Assembly: GCF_001540865.1 (NCBI RefSeq) | Contig: NC_033637.1 | Location: forward strand, 2,322,149-2,386,148 | Reading direction: 5' to 3' | DNA length: 64,000 nucleotides | DNA from: Ananas comosus | Lineage: Eukaryota > Streptophyta > Magnoliopsida > Poales > Bromeliaceae | Notes under the pieces: model-generated | Seen by the model: only the letters and a program-made list of their open reading frames with translations | What the model was told of the DNA's origin: nothing | Databases searched by the model: none | Shown here: positions 10,401 through 22,544 of the stretch, in pieces | How positions within the stretch are numbered: the stretch's first letter is position 1 | Layout of the letters: each line of letters opens with the position of its first letter | Translations under genes and position numbers: made by a program

Positions 10401-13400
10401 AGGAGAAAAATGGTCATTATACAGGTGTGTAATGATCATATTATAGAAGCACCTTAGAATTTTTTTTTCTATTGTTAGCGATGAATTTGTGATATATGCG
10501 AGAGTTCAGCGACTAGATTGTTCAAGTGGCTAGTTAAGGGACTTGTAGTAATATCAGGATGGTACTGTGACTGTCCATATATTTCTCATTTTCTTTCTCC
10601 AATTTTTCTTTGGTGCATTGATTCCTATAATTTAATGATCTTTATTTGCTATATGTGGCAGAGGTGAGAATGGTGAGTTGAGGGTTGGTGTAAGGCGATT
10701 AATGAGGCAGCTGAGCAACATGCCATCGTCCGTCATATCGGGTCATAGCATGCATCTTGGAGTTCTGGCTACTGCTTCCCATGCTATTGCTACTGGAACC
10801 CTCTTTTCTATATTCTACAAGCCAAGGTTTGACTCTTTGACTCAAATTGATTTCAGCTTCTGAGACCATGTAAGAAAAAACAGATTATTCTATGCAATCT
10901 TAGGTGATGTACATAAAGAAGCACACATCAATAACAATTCCTCTCTTCTTTAACTCACATTTACAGTTATTAGTTCTGGCATGAAATGTGTAGCTTTCTA
11001 ATGATAATTTGATGATAAGATAAATTTAGCTTCCATACCTGCTTCAAAAGCAAATTATGAACTCTTGAGTAACTGTTCCTCTGTTACACAGAACAAGCCG
11101 ATCTGAGTTTGTCGTAAGCGTTAACAAATATCTTGAAGCCAAAAATCGTAAGTTATCTGTGGGCATGAGGTTTAAGATGAGATTCGAGGGTGATGAAGCT
11201 CCTGAAAGATGGTATAAGCAATTGATATACAATTCGTACAAATTAAGCTCCAACATCTCTAGCAAGGTCTAATTTTCCAATATTGCAGGTTTAGTGGCAC
11301 TATTATTGGTTTTGTAGATGCTTCAACCTCTCGATGGAAAGATTCAGAGTGGAGATCTTTGAAGGTAGAGCATGCTTATCTAAGAATATTTTATATTAGA
11401 AAAATCATGTTGGATAGTCATGTCACTTTTTGTTCCTTAGTTTATTTTCATTTCATTCACTTTTCTCAGTTGTCTCAATTTATGTTATTGGTGTGATACG
11501 TAGGTCCAATGGGATGAACCTTCAGCAATTCCACGACCAGATAGAGTTTCACCATGGGAAGTGGAGCCCCTTGTTGCAATTAATCCTACAATATCTCAGC
11601 CTACACAAAGAAATAAGCGTGCACGGCCACCACTTTCACCTTCAGTAGCGGCAGATCTATCTTCAGCGTTTGGTATGGTAGCCGCCGGTCATATTTTGAT
11701 TCTATCACTTTTATGTGATTATTAGATGAATTAATTGTCTAACAGTACTAATGTAATCAAACCCCCACACCACCGCCCCCCCCCCACCCCCCCCCCCCCT
11801 CCTCTGAAAGTGCATGCTACTTTAGTCGCCGTCCATATATATATATATTCTCAGGGACTATTCATTGATATGTAGCCATTACTCTATTTTAGCTTAAACT
11901 ATATGTCTAAATAACGTTTACTGATGTGATATTGGAGTAATTTTCTTCATTTACAACTCGTTGCCTTGAGAAACAAACAGTGATCTGCTTAGGAGCATGA
12001 AATTTGACTCAGTTAATACATTTATACCTCTTATTGTAACTAACAAGGCATATTTCTGCTGATAAGATTGGAAAATAAACTAGCATAACATTTAGAACAG
12101 TCTATTGACATTGATTAATGGTTGATATAAACCTTTGTACAGTGATACGAGTAAAGAAAAACTAGTGTAAAACTTCTATTTAATCACTTGCTAATGAATC
12201 AGTAACTTCAGGTTCGTGGAAAGCTCCAGTTGAGTCCCCTCGGACTTTCTCCTTTACGGGGACACAACTAGCTCAAGATCTATACTCTCCGTCATCTGCA
12301 CCGTCCACCCTGTTCTCGTCAATATCTAGTCCTGGATCAATTGTAGTAAATCCAAACAGTGGGCAGTCTGCAAGCAACAGCAGTCACCTCTATCGGCCAA
12401 CCAGAGAGTCTCATACTGACTCCGCAATCATGAATAAAGAACTGTGTGAAAGAAAGCAGGAGAGAAGTGGTGGTTGCAGGCTGTTTGGGATCCAGCTAAT
12501 TGAAGGTTCTGCTGCTGAAGCAGCTTCAACAGCGGCAAACATTTCTGGTGCTATTGCTGGGGACCAATCCATGGCCTCATTGGATGGTGACTCTGATCGG
12601 CAATCTCAACCTTCGAACAACCGGTCTGATGCTCCTGCTGTGAGCAGTGAGCGAATGCCCCTAGAGACTCCAAGCCGGCAACTGAGGAGCTGTACCAAGG
12701 TGATGACTGATTCTCTTTCTTGTATATTAGTTGACTGCTAGTGCTTAATATTGCACCCTCAGTTCCCCCCCTTCCAACTCTTTCAACCTGACAATGTCAT
12801 TCTGCTGCAATCTTATCGTTTTCGTTATATTCGTCAATAAATTGAATAGAAGTGCTGCCTTAGTTCCCACATGGAACTCAAGAAGTTGCGGATGTGGCAG
12901 GATGACTTTCACTTTGGTACTTCTTTCCAATTTTGTGGAGGAATTTACCTGAAGGGTGAGATTGTGAGAATAATGCGAAGTTTAACTGAAACTTTGCTAA
13001 ATGTTGGATATCCCTCTTATAAATTTACGTGGATTTTTCTTGGGCCAAGAGTTGCTGCTAATTTACCGAGCTTCTGCAAACTGAATTTCAACCTTTTAAA
13101 TCTCTTCAGGTTCTCTTGCAAGGAATGGCTGTTGGAAGGGCAGTAGACTTGACAAGATTAAAGGGGTATAATGATCTATGTCAAAAACTGGAAGAGATGT
13201 TTAATATCAAAGGAGAGCTCTCTAGTCCCGTGAAGAAATGGCAGGTCATCTATACCGATGATGAGGATGATATGATGCTTGTCGGGGATGACCCTTGGAA
13301 GTATGATCTATAACCCCCCCCCAATATATGTGGTGCAATTCTTAGACGTGTCTGAATTAGCGCCTTTTTGGTGCTAGCTTAGGTTTCTGCGGACGCTCCA

Positions 13401-13886
13401 TCTTATTAGAGCTTCTTGAGGAAGTACCAGCAGCCTTTCCGCTTATAGTCTACTCAATAACTTGCTCCTGCAGCAAAAGCAGAAACTTATATCCGAAGTT
13501 TTTGCTTTTTTTGAGTCCCAAAATTTCATTTCAGCTTTAAGCCACAGCAAAAGCTTGAAATGTTTTGTTTGCAAAATGCGTGCTGCCTGCGCAGTTTTGG
13601 AGTAGAGCTGTGTCAAAAGCTTGAAACGTTTAGGCCCTGGGCCTTCAATTTACATCATTAAGTGCTCAGAAGTATTCATAGTTCTTTTTATTTTGGTATG
13701 CGAATTCGCAGCGAGTTCTGCAGCATGGTCAAGAAGATTTACATCTACACATGCGAGGAGGCCAAGAGGCTGTCTCCCAAGGCCAAGCTGCCACCTCTCA
13801 GCGAGATAATCAAAGCAACCCCAAAGAAAGTGTCTTCTGATGCCGACATGGCATGCAATGGCCCGGAAGATCCGGGTCCTACTTGA
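7488..13886 (+). CDS. ARF1: Auxin response factor, ARF1 clade
   Basis: This is a nuclear transcription factor that binds auxin response elements (TGTCNN). Coding exons: 7488-7530, 8208-8323, 8605-8700, 8829-8885, 9217-9369, 9504-9588, 10023-10113, 10662-10826, 11092-11211, 11289-11364, 11504-11672, 12212-12699, 13110-13300, 13712-13886. All junctions are GT-AG and keep frame, giving 674 residues (Arabidopsis ARF1 has about 665). Order: dimerisation region, B3 DNA-binding domain about 123-225 ([30 protein letters not shown]), ARF ancillary domain about 245-325, a Ser/Pro-rich middle region typical of repressor ARFs with an RLFGI motif at 480-484, and a C-terminal PB1 domain about 554-640 with the acidic [14 protein letters not shown]. 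The exon 1-2 join (phase 1, acceptor at 8207/8208) is supported because it restores ...[14 protein letters not shown]; a start at 8198 is a weaker alternative. The leader carries uORFs. Confidence 0.95.
8391..8563 (+). repeat. (CT)n and (ATT)n tracts in ARF intron 2
   Basis: A CT run at about 8391-8416 and an ATT/TAT run at about 8536-8563 both lie inside intron 2. They have no effect on the coding frame. Confidence 0.85.
11758..11802 (+). repeat. C-rich low-complexity tract in ARF intron 11
   Basis: A stretch of almost only C with a few A and T bases lies in the 539-bp intron between 11672 and 12212. It is prone to length error in sequencing. Confidence 0.8.
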
Positions 13887-14871
13887 TGATAATGATTTGC
13901 TGACTTTTCCTTCAGATGACCGAGTAGAAATATGGTAGTAAGTGCCCATAATGCTGATGCTTTCCGTTTTGCTTCGATCCTATCCCCTAGACGATGGCAG
14001 CAGGACGAAAGATGGAATATCAGAGCCGGGTTGTTAGTTAGTAGTCGTGATGTTGTTCTTCTTGTTCACTTTTTCTTTTTCGTCGTTCTGTTCCTTTTGC
14101 GTGGATGCGCCGGTCCTAGCAGTGCAGTGTCTTTTTCTGGAACTTTGTCGAGAAAGATAACTGATTAGAGTTAGAGAAGGTCTGTTTAAGTCGCAACTTA
14201 TCTTTTTGGTTCCTTGTGCTGTAGTAAATATATATATATATGGGTATACAGTGTTGGCACTCTACAGCTACTAGTCGTAGACGTGCAAGTTTTTTCTTTT
14301 TGGGTGGCAACTTTGTTTCTGTCTGTGGTGGGGCCGAGCTGTCGTTATGGATGGGACTTCTTATGTACAGATGAATTTTATGAACTCGTTTCTTTTCCTT
14401 TTCATCTTTGACAAATAACCTGGACAAACTGGGGGTCTTCTTTTCTCCATCGGGAACGAACTCAAGTGACCCAACGATGTTCTTTATTCCAGGCCACGTT
14501 GATATTTGGATGGCTCTTCCTGACGCGGACGTTTAGGGACTGATTGTTTCTGATTGTTTCTACGTAAAACTATTAAAAAAAAAAAATCGACGAGAAATTT
14601 TTTTTGGAAAAAAGTAAATTTTTTTTATATTTTCTAATGTTTGGTTTGTAGGTAAAAAAAAAAAAAAGTTTTCTATTACGGTAGTTTGATTGAAGAAAAA
14701 ATGGATAAAAATTATTAATATATATTTTTATGTATATATAATTATATTATAATTTATATTTATAAATTAAATATATTTAAATATATTATATATATAATAA
14801 ATTATAATATAATATATACTAGTTATATATTTAAAAATATTTATAAATAATTATATATTTATAAATAAAAT

Positions 14872-14873
<2 letters not shown>

Positions 14874-14920
<47 letters not shown>
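14874..14920. repeat. (AT)n microsatellite
   Basis: An uninterrupted AT dinucleotide run of more than 20 units inside an AT-rich block. Confidence 0.9.
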
Positions 14921-14924
<4 letters not shown>

Positions 14925-15779
14925 AAAGAGAGGTCCACCCTGGACCTCTCTCGGGCGGTCCACAACGTCAGGTCCAATGGGTGGACCGCATGGAACCTGC
15001 CAGTGAGCCGCGGATTTTCGGCCCATTGGTTTTCGTTTTCCGACCATTTTCCTAAAATCTGTAAAATATTTTTACGAGAAAGCAATTTTACGTGAAACCA
15101 AACGACTTTACGAAGAACCAAACATACCCTTATTAGGTAAAAAGTTAATTGGAAACTCATCAGGGTCTGATTTGTTCATGTGATTTAAGTTTTTTATTAA
15201 ATATTTAATTTTTGAAAAAGTAGTTCTCGTGATAAAATATTTGCATAAAGGAAATATTTTTGTTTGGTAGATATCATCGAGTATACAGAAAAAATATTTT
15301 TTCTGTATTTGGTTTAACACCGAAATTATCCAATTATATTAATAAAATTATTTTAATATATATACATTTTTTGTATAGACTAATATTATACATCATTTTA
15401 CATTAAAATAATTATACAAAAATCACAATTATTTGAATATATAAAATTTGGGAGATTCATATTTTATTTGTCTTTTGTACTCAATTTAAAATTTTAGAAT
15501 AAATATAAAATCTGTAAAAAAGTATTTATTTTTTTAGAATTAATTTTAACAATGAAGAAGGTGGGTTTTTAAATTCACCTTTTAAGGGATTATAAGATTT
15601 TTAGAAAAAAATTTCAATTTCTATCATTTGAGATTTCTGTGATAAGATTTGACAATTTTGATGTCTTATTCTCAGCCATCTTAAAAATTACCATAAAACC
15701 ATATTCCAGAATTCTAGAGTTGAGTGCGTGAATTCATCCAAATCACGTTATAATTTTTGCCCCTTTTTTATCACTTAGG

Positions 15780-16045
15780 TTTCGTTTTGGATTACGTGAG
15801 GTGAGAGAAGGTACGATGAAAAAATACTCTGTTTGTTTCCGTACGTAATATTCTGTTTCGCATATCGCGATAAGTCGGTTACGCTATTCCATCGGAAAAC
15901 GCAGAAGTATATCCCTATATAATTTTACTCTAACTTTATTTTATTTAATAGCATCAGATGAGAATAAACGAAGCGGGTAGCGTGCTACCTATCTCTCAAA
16001 AAAAAAAAAAAAAAGCGTCAGATGAATATCAACACCAAACTAAGC
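15780..16045. repeat. Dispersed repeat, also at 44703-44905
   Basis: The segment with TTTCCGTACGTAATATT, then GTCG(G/A)TTACG, TATATCCCTATATA and TTTATTTAATAGCATCAGAT aligns along its length with 44730-44905 (TTTTCGTACGTAATATT, GTCGATTACG, TATATCTTTATATA, TCTATCTAATAGTGTTAGAT). Both are non-coding. The copy here is split by a short SINE insertion at 15962-16014. Confidence 0.6.
15962..16014 (+). repeat. 5'-truncated SINE insertion with target duplication
   Basis: Only the 3' module and A tail of the SINE are present (AATAAACGAAGCGGGTAGCG, then GCTACCTATCTCTC plus As). It is bracketed by GCATCAGATGA (15951-15961) and GCGTCAGATGA (16015-16025), an 11-bp target duplication with one mismatch. Confidence 0.75.
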
Positions 16046-16156
16046 CATAATGCTTGGTCTCCGTGAAAATTAAAAAATTCAGCTCCGTTCACAAAACAAC
16101 ACTGGGCCCGTCCTGAAATCATCCCAATCTCCTTGCGATGCACTAGCCTGTTAAAT

Positions 16157-16256
16157 TGGGCCGACGTAGGCCCACTTGGGTGCGTCGTAAAGGGGCCCAC
16201 ATTCTAGGGCCTTGTAAAATGGGCTTAATTGGGGTCATTTGGGAAGCGGCGGCCCA
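16157..16256 (+). promoter_or_regulatory. Cluster of five site II (TGGGCY) motifs, WHY2 promoter
   Basis: TGGGCC/GGCCCA/TGGGCT occur at 16157-16162, 16169-16174, 16194-16199, 16220-16225 and 16251-16256, within 170 bp of the WHY2 start codon. Site II elements are bound by TCP factors and are enriched in promoters of nuclear genes for mitochondrial and ribosomal proteins, which fits a mitochondrial Whirly protein. Confidence 0.6.
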
Positions 16257-16327
16257 ATGAGGCAGCTTCCTTAAAACGCGCCTCGAAGAGAAACGTGCTT
16301 CTGCGCACCTCCAAACACCAAACCGAA

Positions 16328-19105
16328 ATGACGAAGCTCGCCCGCTTCCTCCCCTCCAGGTAAAACCCTCCAAACCCTAACCCTAATCCGAGCTTTTTGT
16401 TTCCACCCATTTTCCTCTAGCTCCTCCTGTTTCCTCGGTGCTCGCTCCTTCGGTTTCTTCAACCTGAGCTCTGAAAAATTAGGTCATTTTCTATCTCCTT
16501 CGAGAGCTTGGAGTAGGGTAAGAATATAACTACTGTACCTTAATCCTTGAACGGAATCATCATGGTGGTTGCTAATGGGACTGAGTATCCCATTTCTGTA
16601 CGTGTGCGCGCGCGCGCGCGCTTTTTCCTGTTGAGAAAACCATCCTCATTCTGTGCTTTAGTGATCGTCGAAAAGTTTGATCAACGAGAAGCTTTCTATT
16701 CTGTAGAACATCCTTAAATTAGATTCAGGTTTATATTGTAGGTAGTTTATTAACTTGATTTAGTAATAGCTAATAAATCATCTTAAGCGTGAACTTTAGC
16801 TTGGCTAATTTGTTTGAGATAGATACAAGTGTGCACTCTATGACTAGGTTCCGTTCATCCTTGCATAAAGCTATTACATTTCTGAGATTTGCATTTTGAA
16901 ATAGTTGAAACCCTAGGTAGCATCACTGTCATGTTATTTTTACTTGCTTTGGAGAAAGGACCTAATTTGGGACTAGGAACAAACCATCTTATTCCTCATC
17001 GCAATCTTTGTTAGTTCTGCACCGTTTTTAGATGATTTGTTTGGAATCCTTTTACGGCCAATTATCGCGCTTTGTGTTGAGAAGTTTTTATTCCTGTGTT
17101 GGCACTGCTAGTTAGAGCAAACCCCTTTAAGTGGTTTGATCAATACACGACTTAGTTAGAAATGGGTGACTTTTGGGGCCGAATTAGAGCATACCATTTT
17201 TGAGGTTTCGATCAATTTGTAACTAGATTCAAGGGTGAGCAAAAGTTATAGGATGGTGGACTAGCACATTACTTAATCTGTCAATTGTGATTATACACAA
17301 TTAACTATGAATATGATGCCTACCAAAACTTGTGATTGGTTATTTATTCATATTCACATGTTAAGAACCAACATATTCAAAGAATGTGTGTGGAAGAGAC
17401 GAGGATATTAGCTACTTAGAAATGATAGGTTAGGACAAGAGATGACCGTCTGAGATGATATGCCGCATACAAGATATATGGGTCTTCTAGTTCAACGAGA
17501 ATAAAACAGTTCAAGTAGGAGGATATAGCTCAAAATAGAATTTAGTGGGTATACATTCTTTCATAATACTGATCCCCTTAGCTGATGTCTCTGTAATGAT
17601 TGTCGAGAGCTATTTGTTGCAGACATTGTTCACAACTATTATTTTTTATATGCTTTATGTATCATTTTCGCTGTGAATTTATACTGTTTTGGGTTGTAGC
17701 CAAACTGATTGACTGAATTTCTGGTTTGCAAAATATTTGGATGGGTTTTTCTTAGCTCCTTACTAAATTAGCTGTTAACAACATTATTTGAATTGGCTAG
17801 GAATCTTCTACTTCGCTGTTCCTTTAATATAAAAGATGCCTTCTGGATAAATTCTTTTAGTTCTCATCGTGGTATATCAAGTTCTGCAGCGGATTATGTG
17901 ACTGACGGTAATGCCAAATCCTTTTAGCCCTGTTCTATCTTATTCTTCAGATGGTATAGTAGGTCCTTCATCTGTCCGAGTCTTTTTCTCACCAGGGAGC
18001 TCCGGTAGAAGCTACGCAAACTACACCGTATTTAAGGGAAAAGCTGCCCTTTCTATGAGTCCATTATTACCGAAATTCCGTAAACTGGAGGTATGTTTTT
18101 TTTGCCTATGATCCCCATAAAGTCCTTGTTTAAGAAGCTTTTCTTAGCTCTCGCTCATCGCTTTTTCCCCCCACCTTTTTCTGTAGTCTGGAGCTTCTAA
18201 AGTTGAGAAGAATGGGGTTGTTTTGTTGACATTTTGGCCTGCTATTGGGCAGCGTAAGTATGATTGGCAAAAAAAGCAGGTAATGCCTTAAGACATTCTG
18301 GTTATTTGCTGCCAAAGAGATTGTATTAGAATGAATTCTAACCAGCAAAAAGGATTAGAGCTATTGACCACTTTATAAGTTTCGAAGTGATGGATAATAT
18401 TGTTATAGGGCCCCTTTAGCGCTGCTAGTTCTTTTGCAAAAGTACTATTTGAGTAAAGCTATAAAAAAATACTAACGACTTTTGCATCAAAGTCTCTTCA
18501 AATGCTTCTTCCAATAGTAGCAGTAGAAGCTTCATCAAATGGAGTTTCCGCTGTTGAGGCCCAAATGCTTGTTAAACTTTTCCTCAACAGTGAAAGCTCC
18601 AGACTTCTTGTAGCTGAAACCCTGGTTTGAGAGGCTTATGCTTACTAGAGTAGAGAAGTTTTTCTGCGAGCCAGGGTTAACAGGAACTTGATTTGCTGTC
18701 TTTTCTAACTGTAGATCTTTGCTTTATCACCTACTGAACTTGGAAGCTTGATTAGCCTTGGACCTGCTGAACATTGTGAGTTTTTACATGATCCTTCTAT
18801 GAAATCAAGGTCTGTGACATTTATTTGGAGAAAGATTCTTTTCAGTCATTTATTATTGCATTCTTATGTTGCTCAATCTCACTTCGTAAATTTAACCTAC
18901 AGCCTTGAAGGTCAAGTGAAGAAATCATTATCAATCACCCCATTGGGCAATGACAGTGGTTATTTCGTTAATTTGTGTAAGTCAGATTAACTTCTCGTAA
19001 TTGCAATAAGACAGGTGTTAATTATTGTAATTGGTACTTGTACAGTTTTCTTATTTATATGTGCTCAGGATTTGTTGAAGAGAATCTCTGCCACTTTTTG
19101 AAATG

Positions 19106-19144
<39 letters not shown>

Positions 19145-19922
19145 TATTGATTGCTTCAATATGTAGTCAGCAATATGAAATCAACAGATGACCTTTCATT
19201 TTAAGACAGTATGCTGTTGACTTCATCAATCCTATTTTACTTTTGCATTACTATCCTCCGTGATTCTGATCGAAGTAACTGTATGCAGCTGTTGTGAATA
19301 CTGTCGAGAAGACAAATGAACGTTTTTCTGTGCCCGTCACAAGGGCTGAATTTACAGTGATGCGCACAGCATTTAGCGTAAGACTTCCGTCTTTTTTAAA
19401 TGCCAACCTCAATCCCTTAAATATATCCTCTTAGATCCACTTTTGCATAGTTTGAACGCTGCGATATACTTCCGCTGTTTCTTCATGTCTCCAGAATTAT
19501 CAAGTAGGATTACTTGTTTGATGTGTGATGAATTAGGAATCATGGTATCTTTACTCTTCAAAGGATACTTCTTGGTGTATAGTGGGGGGAAATGCTATCT
19601 TGATCATTCGACAATCTACATTAATTAGTACATCCAAAGAAGTGCATAGAGATATCCATATTGTTTTGGCTTCAATTTATTTGTCAAAAAAACCTTTTGC
19701 ATTATCTGCTTCTCCCCATTTGGTGTGTTTCCTTTTTTTTTTTTAAACTCATATAAAAACTTGTATTTGCTGATTCGCAACACCTCTTCTGCACAGTATG
19801 TATTGCCGCATCTCATGGGGTGGGACCAAGCTGTCAGGCCACGCCAAGCAAACACACCGGCGAGTCCTCTGAAGCAGCAGGTGGAGGAGCGTCCCAACCC
19901 TGATTTTGAATGGGGGAGGTGA
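16328..19922 (+). CDS. WHY2: Whirly single-stranded DNA-binding protein, WHY2 type
   Basis: Whirly proteins form tetramers that bind single-stranded organellar DNA and limit microhomology-mediated recombination. WHY2 is the mitochondrial member. Exons: 16328-16359, 17801-17907, 17951-18090, 18187-18279, 18715-18809, 18903-18976, 19289-19377, 19797-19922. All are GT-AG and in frame, giving 251 residues (Arabidopsis WHY2 about 238). The N-terminus ([11 protein letters not shown]) is basic, hydroxylated and poor in acids, as in a mitochondrial presequence. The family signature KGKAALSM is at residues 75-82, followed by the conserved blocks [27 protein letters not shown] and [16 protein letters not shown], and an acidic/aromatic C-terminus. 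Intron 1 is 1.4 kb and starts with a telo-box. Assignment to WHY2 rather than WHY1 or WHY3 rests on the presequence and the short C-terminus. Confidence 0.93.
16372..16386 (+). promoter_or_regulatory. Telo-box at the start of WHY2 intron 1
   Basis: AAACCCTAACCCTAA occurs just after the first WHY2 donor site. Interstitial telomere motifs near start sites are typical of plant genes for translation and organelle biogenesis, often together with site II motifs as here. Confidence 0.5.
19108..19141. repeat. (AT)n microsatellite in WHY2 intron 6
   Basis: Seventeen TA units in the intron between 18976 and 19289. Confidence 0.9.
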
Positions 19923-21495
19923 AACAGGTAGTTGTTGGGGGTTCTTGTAGACATTTAGAAACAGCTTTCTCTGGCCATTGCGGGAAAATTTAAACAAAAT
20001 GGCTTGATTAAACTTGTTAGAGTAGTCGCTTTCCAAGTTCTATTTGTTATCTATATTTAGTGCCTTGTTGGACAAACATGAAATTTAAGATGATGGTTCC
20101 TAATGCTGGTTTGAGAACATGCTGGGCAGCAAATACACCCAGAATATGTGCTAAAAGATGTCTCCTCGTGTGGTGTCATGGGTACACTTTGTTGTGGGCT
20201 TAAAGTGGATTATTCGAATGACCATCTCTGTAGCTGTCTTTTTCCTGAATGTGCATGTGGCCCCGGTTTCTGATTGTACATGACATTGATTATATCAAAT
20301 TCTGAGTTTGTTATTTGATGCGCATCTGATGCTAATAATAGGAAGAACAGGATTGGGATTAGAGCATACAAAAATATATTTTTAAATTTATTTATGAAAT
20401 TATAAAAAATATATTACGTATGAAAATAAATAAAATATTTTTTATTGTACTTTTTCATTGTAAATCACGTAACCGTTCCATAATTCTAAAGAGGGACTTG
20501 TTCGCTTTGGTTTTTAGTTCTACTCCAAAATATGCAGCGCGATCTAGTATGGAAACCTTTTGTTCGCTTTGGTTTTTCCGTTCGGTTTTTTCGCTTTTAG
20601 TTCTAAACTCTAAACCCCGAAATCTTTTTGATCTGATTTGTTTACCTGAGCAAAAACGTTGTTAGAATTGGGGAAATGATTTAGAGAAATTATGGCCCTG
20701 CACCTGGCGTATTGGTGTGTTGCAAAAATCATATTTAATTCTAACGAAATCAGTGCCTTAAAATTATAAGGTTATGCTACAGTGAGTATGAACCTTACAA
20801 TTTTTTTTTTAATCCAAAATTCTATTTCGTCACACTGAGTTTACCACATCCATATTTTTTTACTACAAAAAATTTAAAACATTTATCTAACTTTATGGAT
20901 GAAATGGATGAAAGAATTATACCCCAAATTTTGAGAATGTACAAGTAAAAGCACTTCTCAAATTTAAATCTGATTTAACAGACGCGATCTGCAGTTGTGC
21001 AAACTAATAAATTTTGAAAACTATTATTAGAACTGCGGTTTCGATTTTTTATAAAATAATAAAATGTTTAAATTTTATGAATTTTGATAGACAACAAGGA
21101 TTCTCCGGAAGTCGATGTTTATCACCCATTTTTCTCGTAATAGCTGGAACAGAGATCAACGACATGATTCTCTCCTCTTTTTTTTCGGTAAATCGCCACC
21201 CTGTACCCCTAATACTGTTTCTTCTTCTTCTTCATTTTTATTTTTTATTTTTGGTTCCAATCCCTATCCTCCACGCAATCCGTAGCGTTCTTATTATCCC
21301 TTTCCTCTGGCGTGGTCGTTTCGATCGAATTCGAGAAGAACATTTTCCAAAGTGTAGATCCGTAGGAGATTTATCAACGCTTTCTCGCCTCTCGTCCCAA
21401 TCCGAATCTTGCGAAGAAAAACTATCCCGGCCCGATCAGATGCGGAGTTCGCGATAACCTAATCCGCGTTCCACGAAGAAGCATAAGAGAGCGGG
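19923..21495. other. Intergenic between WHY2 and the phytolongin gene
   Basis: The first 400 bp is likely WHY2 3' UTR (T-rich). From 20340 to 21010 I see AT-rich DNA without features. Nucleotides 21100-21495 become CT- and GC-rich and form the promoter and leader of the phytolongin gene. An open frame at 21014-21457 has no family resemblance. Confidence 0.5.
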
Positions 21496-22068
21496 ATGCG
21501 TGCCGAGTCCCAATCCCCGGCGATCGACGGCGGCGGGATCTCCTTCTTCTGCGTGGCGAGGGGGAGCACGATCATCCACTCCCGCAGCAGCGGCGACGGC
21601 GAGCTCGAAGCCCTAGCCGCGGCGTGCCTCGCGAGGACCCCGCCGCGCCACGCCCGCTGCTCCCACACCGCCCGCGACCGCACCTTCGCCTTCCTCGTCG
21701 CCGGCGACGGCCGCACCTACTTCGCCATCGCCGACGGGGGGGAGGGCTCGGGGCCCGCGCTCCGCTTCCTCGAGCGCCTCCGCGACGCCTTCGAGAGGGG
21801 CGGCGGCGCGGAGGGGCTGGCGCCGCGCGCGCCGGCGGCGAAGGAGAGGGCGATCGAGGTGGGCAGCGGGAACGGCGGGGATCGGGCGATTAGGACGATC
21901 GCCGACGAGAAGGCGGGGACGAAGGGTTTGCGCCGGAGTTTGAGCGCGCGCGCGCGCAAGCTGTGGTGGCGGCACGTGCGGGTCGTGCTCGCGTTGGACG
22001 CGCTGCTCTGCGCGGCGTTGTTGGGGGCTTGGTTTGCGGTGTGCCGGGGACTCAAATGCTTGGAATAG
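21496..22068 (+). CDS. PHYL1: Phytolongin (longin domain, non-SNARE), PHYL1 type
   Basis: A single-exon gene of 190 residues with very high GC. It has an N-terminal longin fold, about residues 12-110, with the characteristic FFCVARGSTIIH start and FAFLVAGDGRTYFAIADGG. The linker carries no SNARE heptads. Near the C-terminus an LWWRHVR junction leads into a transmembrane helix (about 164-183, VLALDALLCAALLGAWFAV) and a short Cys-containing tail. This is the layout of phytolongins, plant proteins derived from VAMP7-like longins in which the SNARE motif was replaced; they are thought to act in membrane trafficking. The closest remembered relatives are Arabidopsis PHYL1.1/PHYL1.2 (At4g10170, At1g33475). 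The gene converges with the ATL gene 477 bp away. Confidence 0.85.
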   Translation: MRAESQSPAIDGGGISFFCVARGSTIIHSRSSGDGELEALAAACLARTPPRHARCSHTARDRTFAFLVAGDGRTYFAIADGGEGSGPALRFLERLRDAFERGGGAEGLAPRAPAAKERAIEVGSGNGGDRAIRTIADEKAGTKGLRRSLSARARKLWWRHVRVVLALDALLCAALLGAWFAVCRGLKCLE

Positions 22069-22544
22069 ATGCTCCGTTAAAATTTGTATATCTGTTCAAA
22101 ATTTACCTTCATCTACTATTATTTATATTTACTGTATACATATATACATAGACACACCGTATACATGATTTGGTATCTTCTTGTATTGCGGAAACTCTTT
22201 GCTAAAATTTCAGCTTAGCTCCCTGGCGTCGGATTCAAGCGTTCGACGATAGTTCACGCCATTTTATTTGAAAAGTGAATCTGCGGTTCAAAAGTGCTGT
22301 GTGAATCACTAAACAGATACGCAATCTATTGCGAGAACACCCTTACTTGTAGAGTAGTCACAATTGCCTTTTTATTTAGCTCTTACACTCCCTTACAAGT
22401 TAATGGAACTTTGTCTCGAATCAGAAAAATGCTTGAGAGTTTTAAATAACATCCGAGGTTCGGTGTATCCACAAATGCCCAAATGATTTTAACATGCATA
22501 CACTTTTAGCGGCTTAGAATGTCGACGCTACCATCGTTGCGGAA
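22069..22544. other. Short convergent intergenic region
   Basis: The 3' ends of the phytolongin (+) and ATL (-) genes face each other here. The sequence is AT-rich, presumably two overlapping or adjacent 3' UTRs. I see no other feature. Confidence 0.6.

Larger units (their letters stand above)
13887..16327. other. Intergenic between ARF and WHY2
   Basis: About the first 550 bp is the ARF 3' UTR (T-rich, with a TA run near 14228). From about 14530 to 15130 the DNA is strongly AT-rich, with TA repeats (14874-14920) flanked by sequences such as ACGTGAAACCAAACGA that look like remnants of a foldback element. A dispersed repeat at about 15780-16045 is interrupted by a truncated SINE end. The last 200 bp is the WHY2 promoter. 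Confidence 0.6.

Noticed and set aside
21613..22055. Long open frames antisense to the phytolongin gene
   Set aside because: Shadows of the GC-rich sense frame, which shows a longin domain and membrane anchor.
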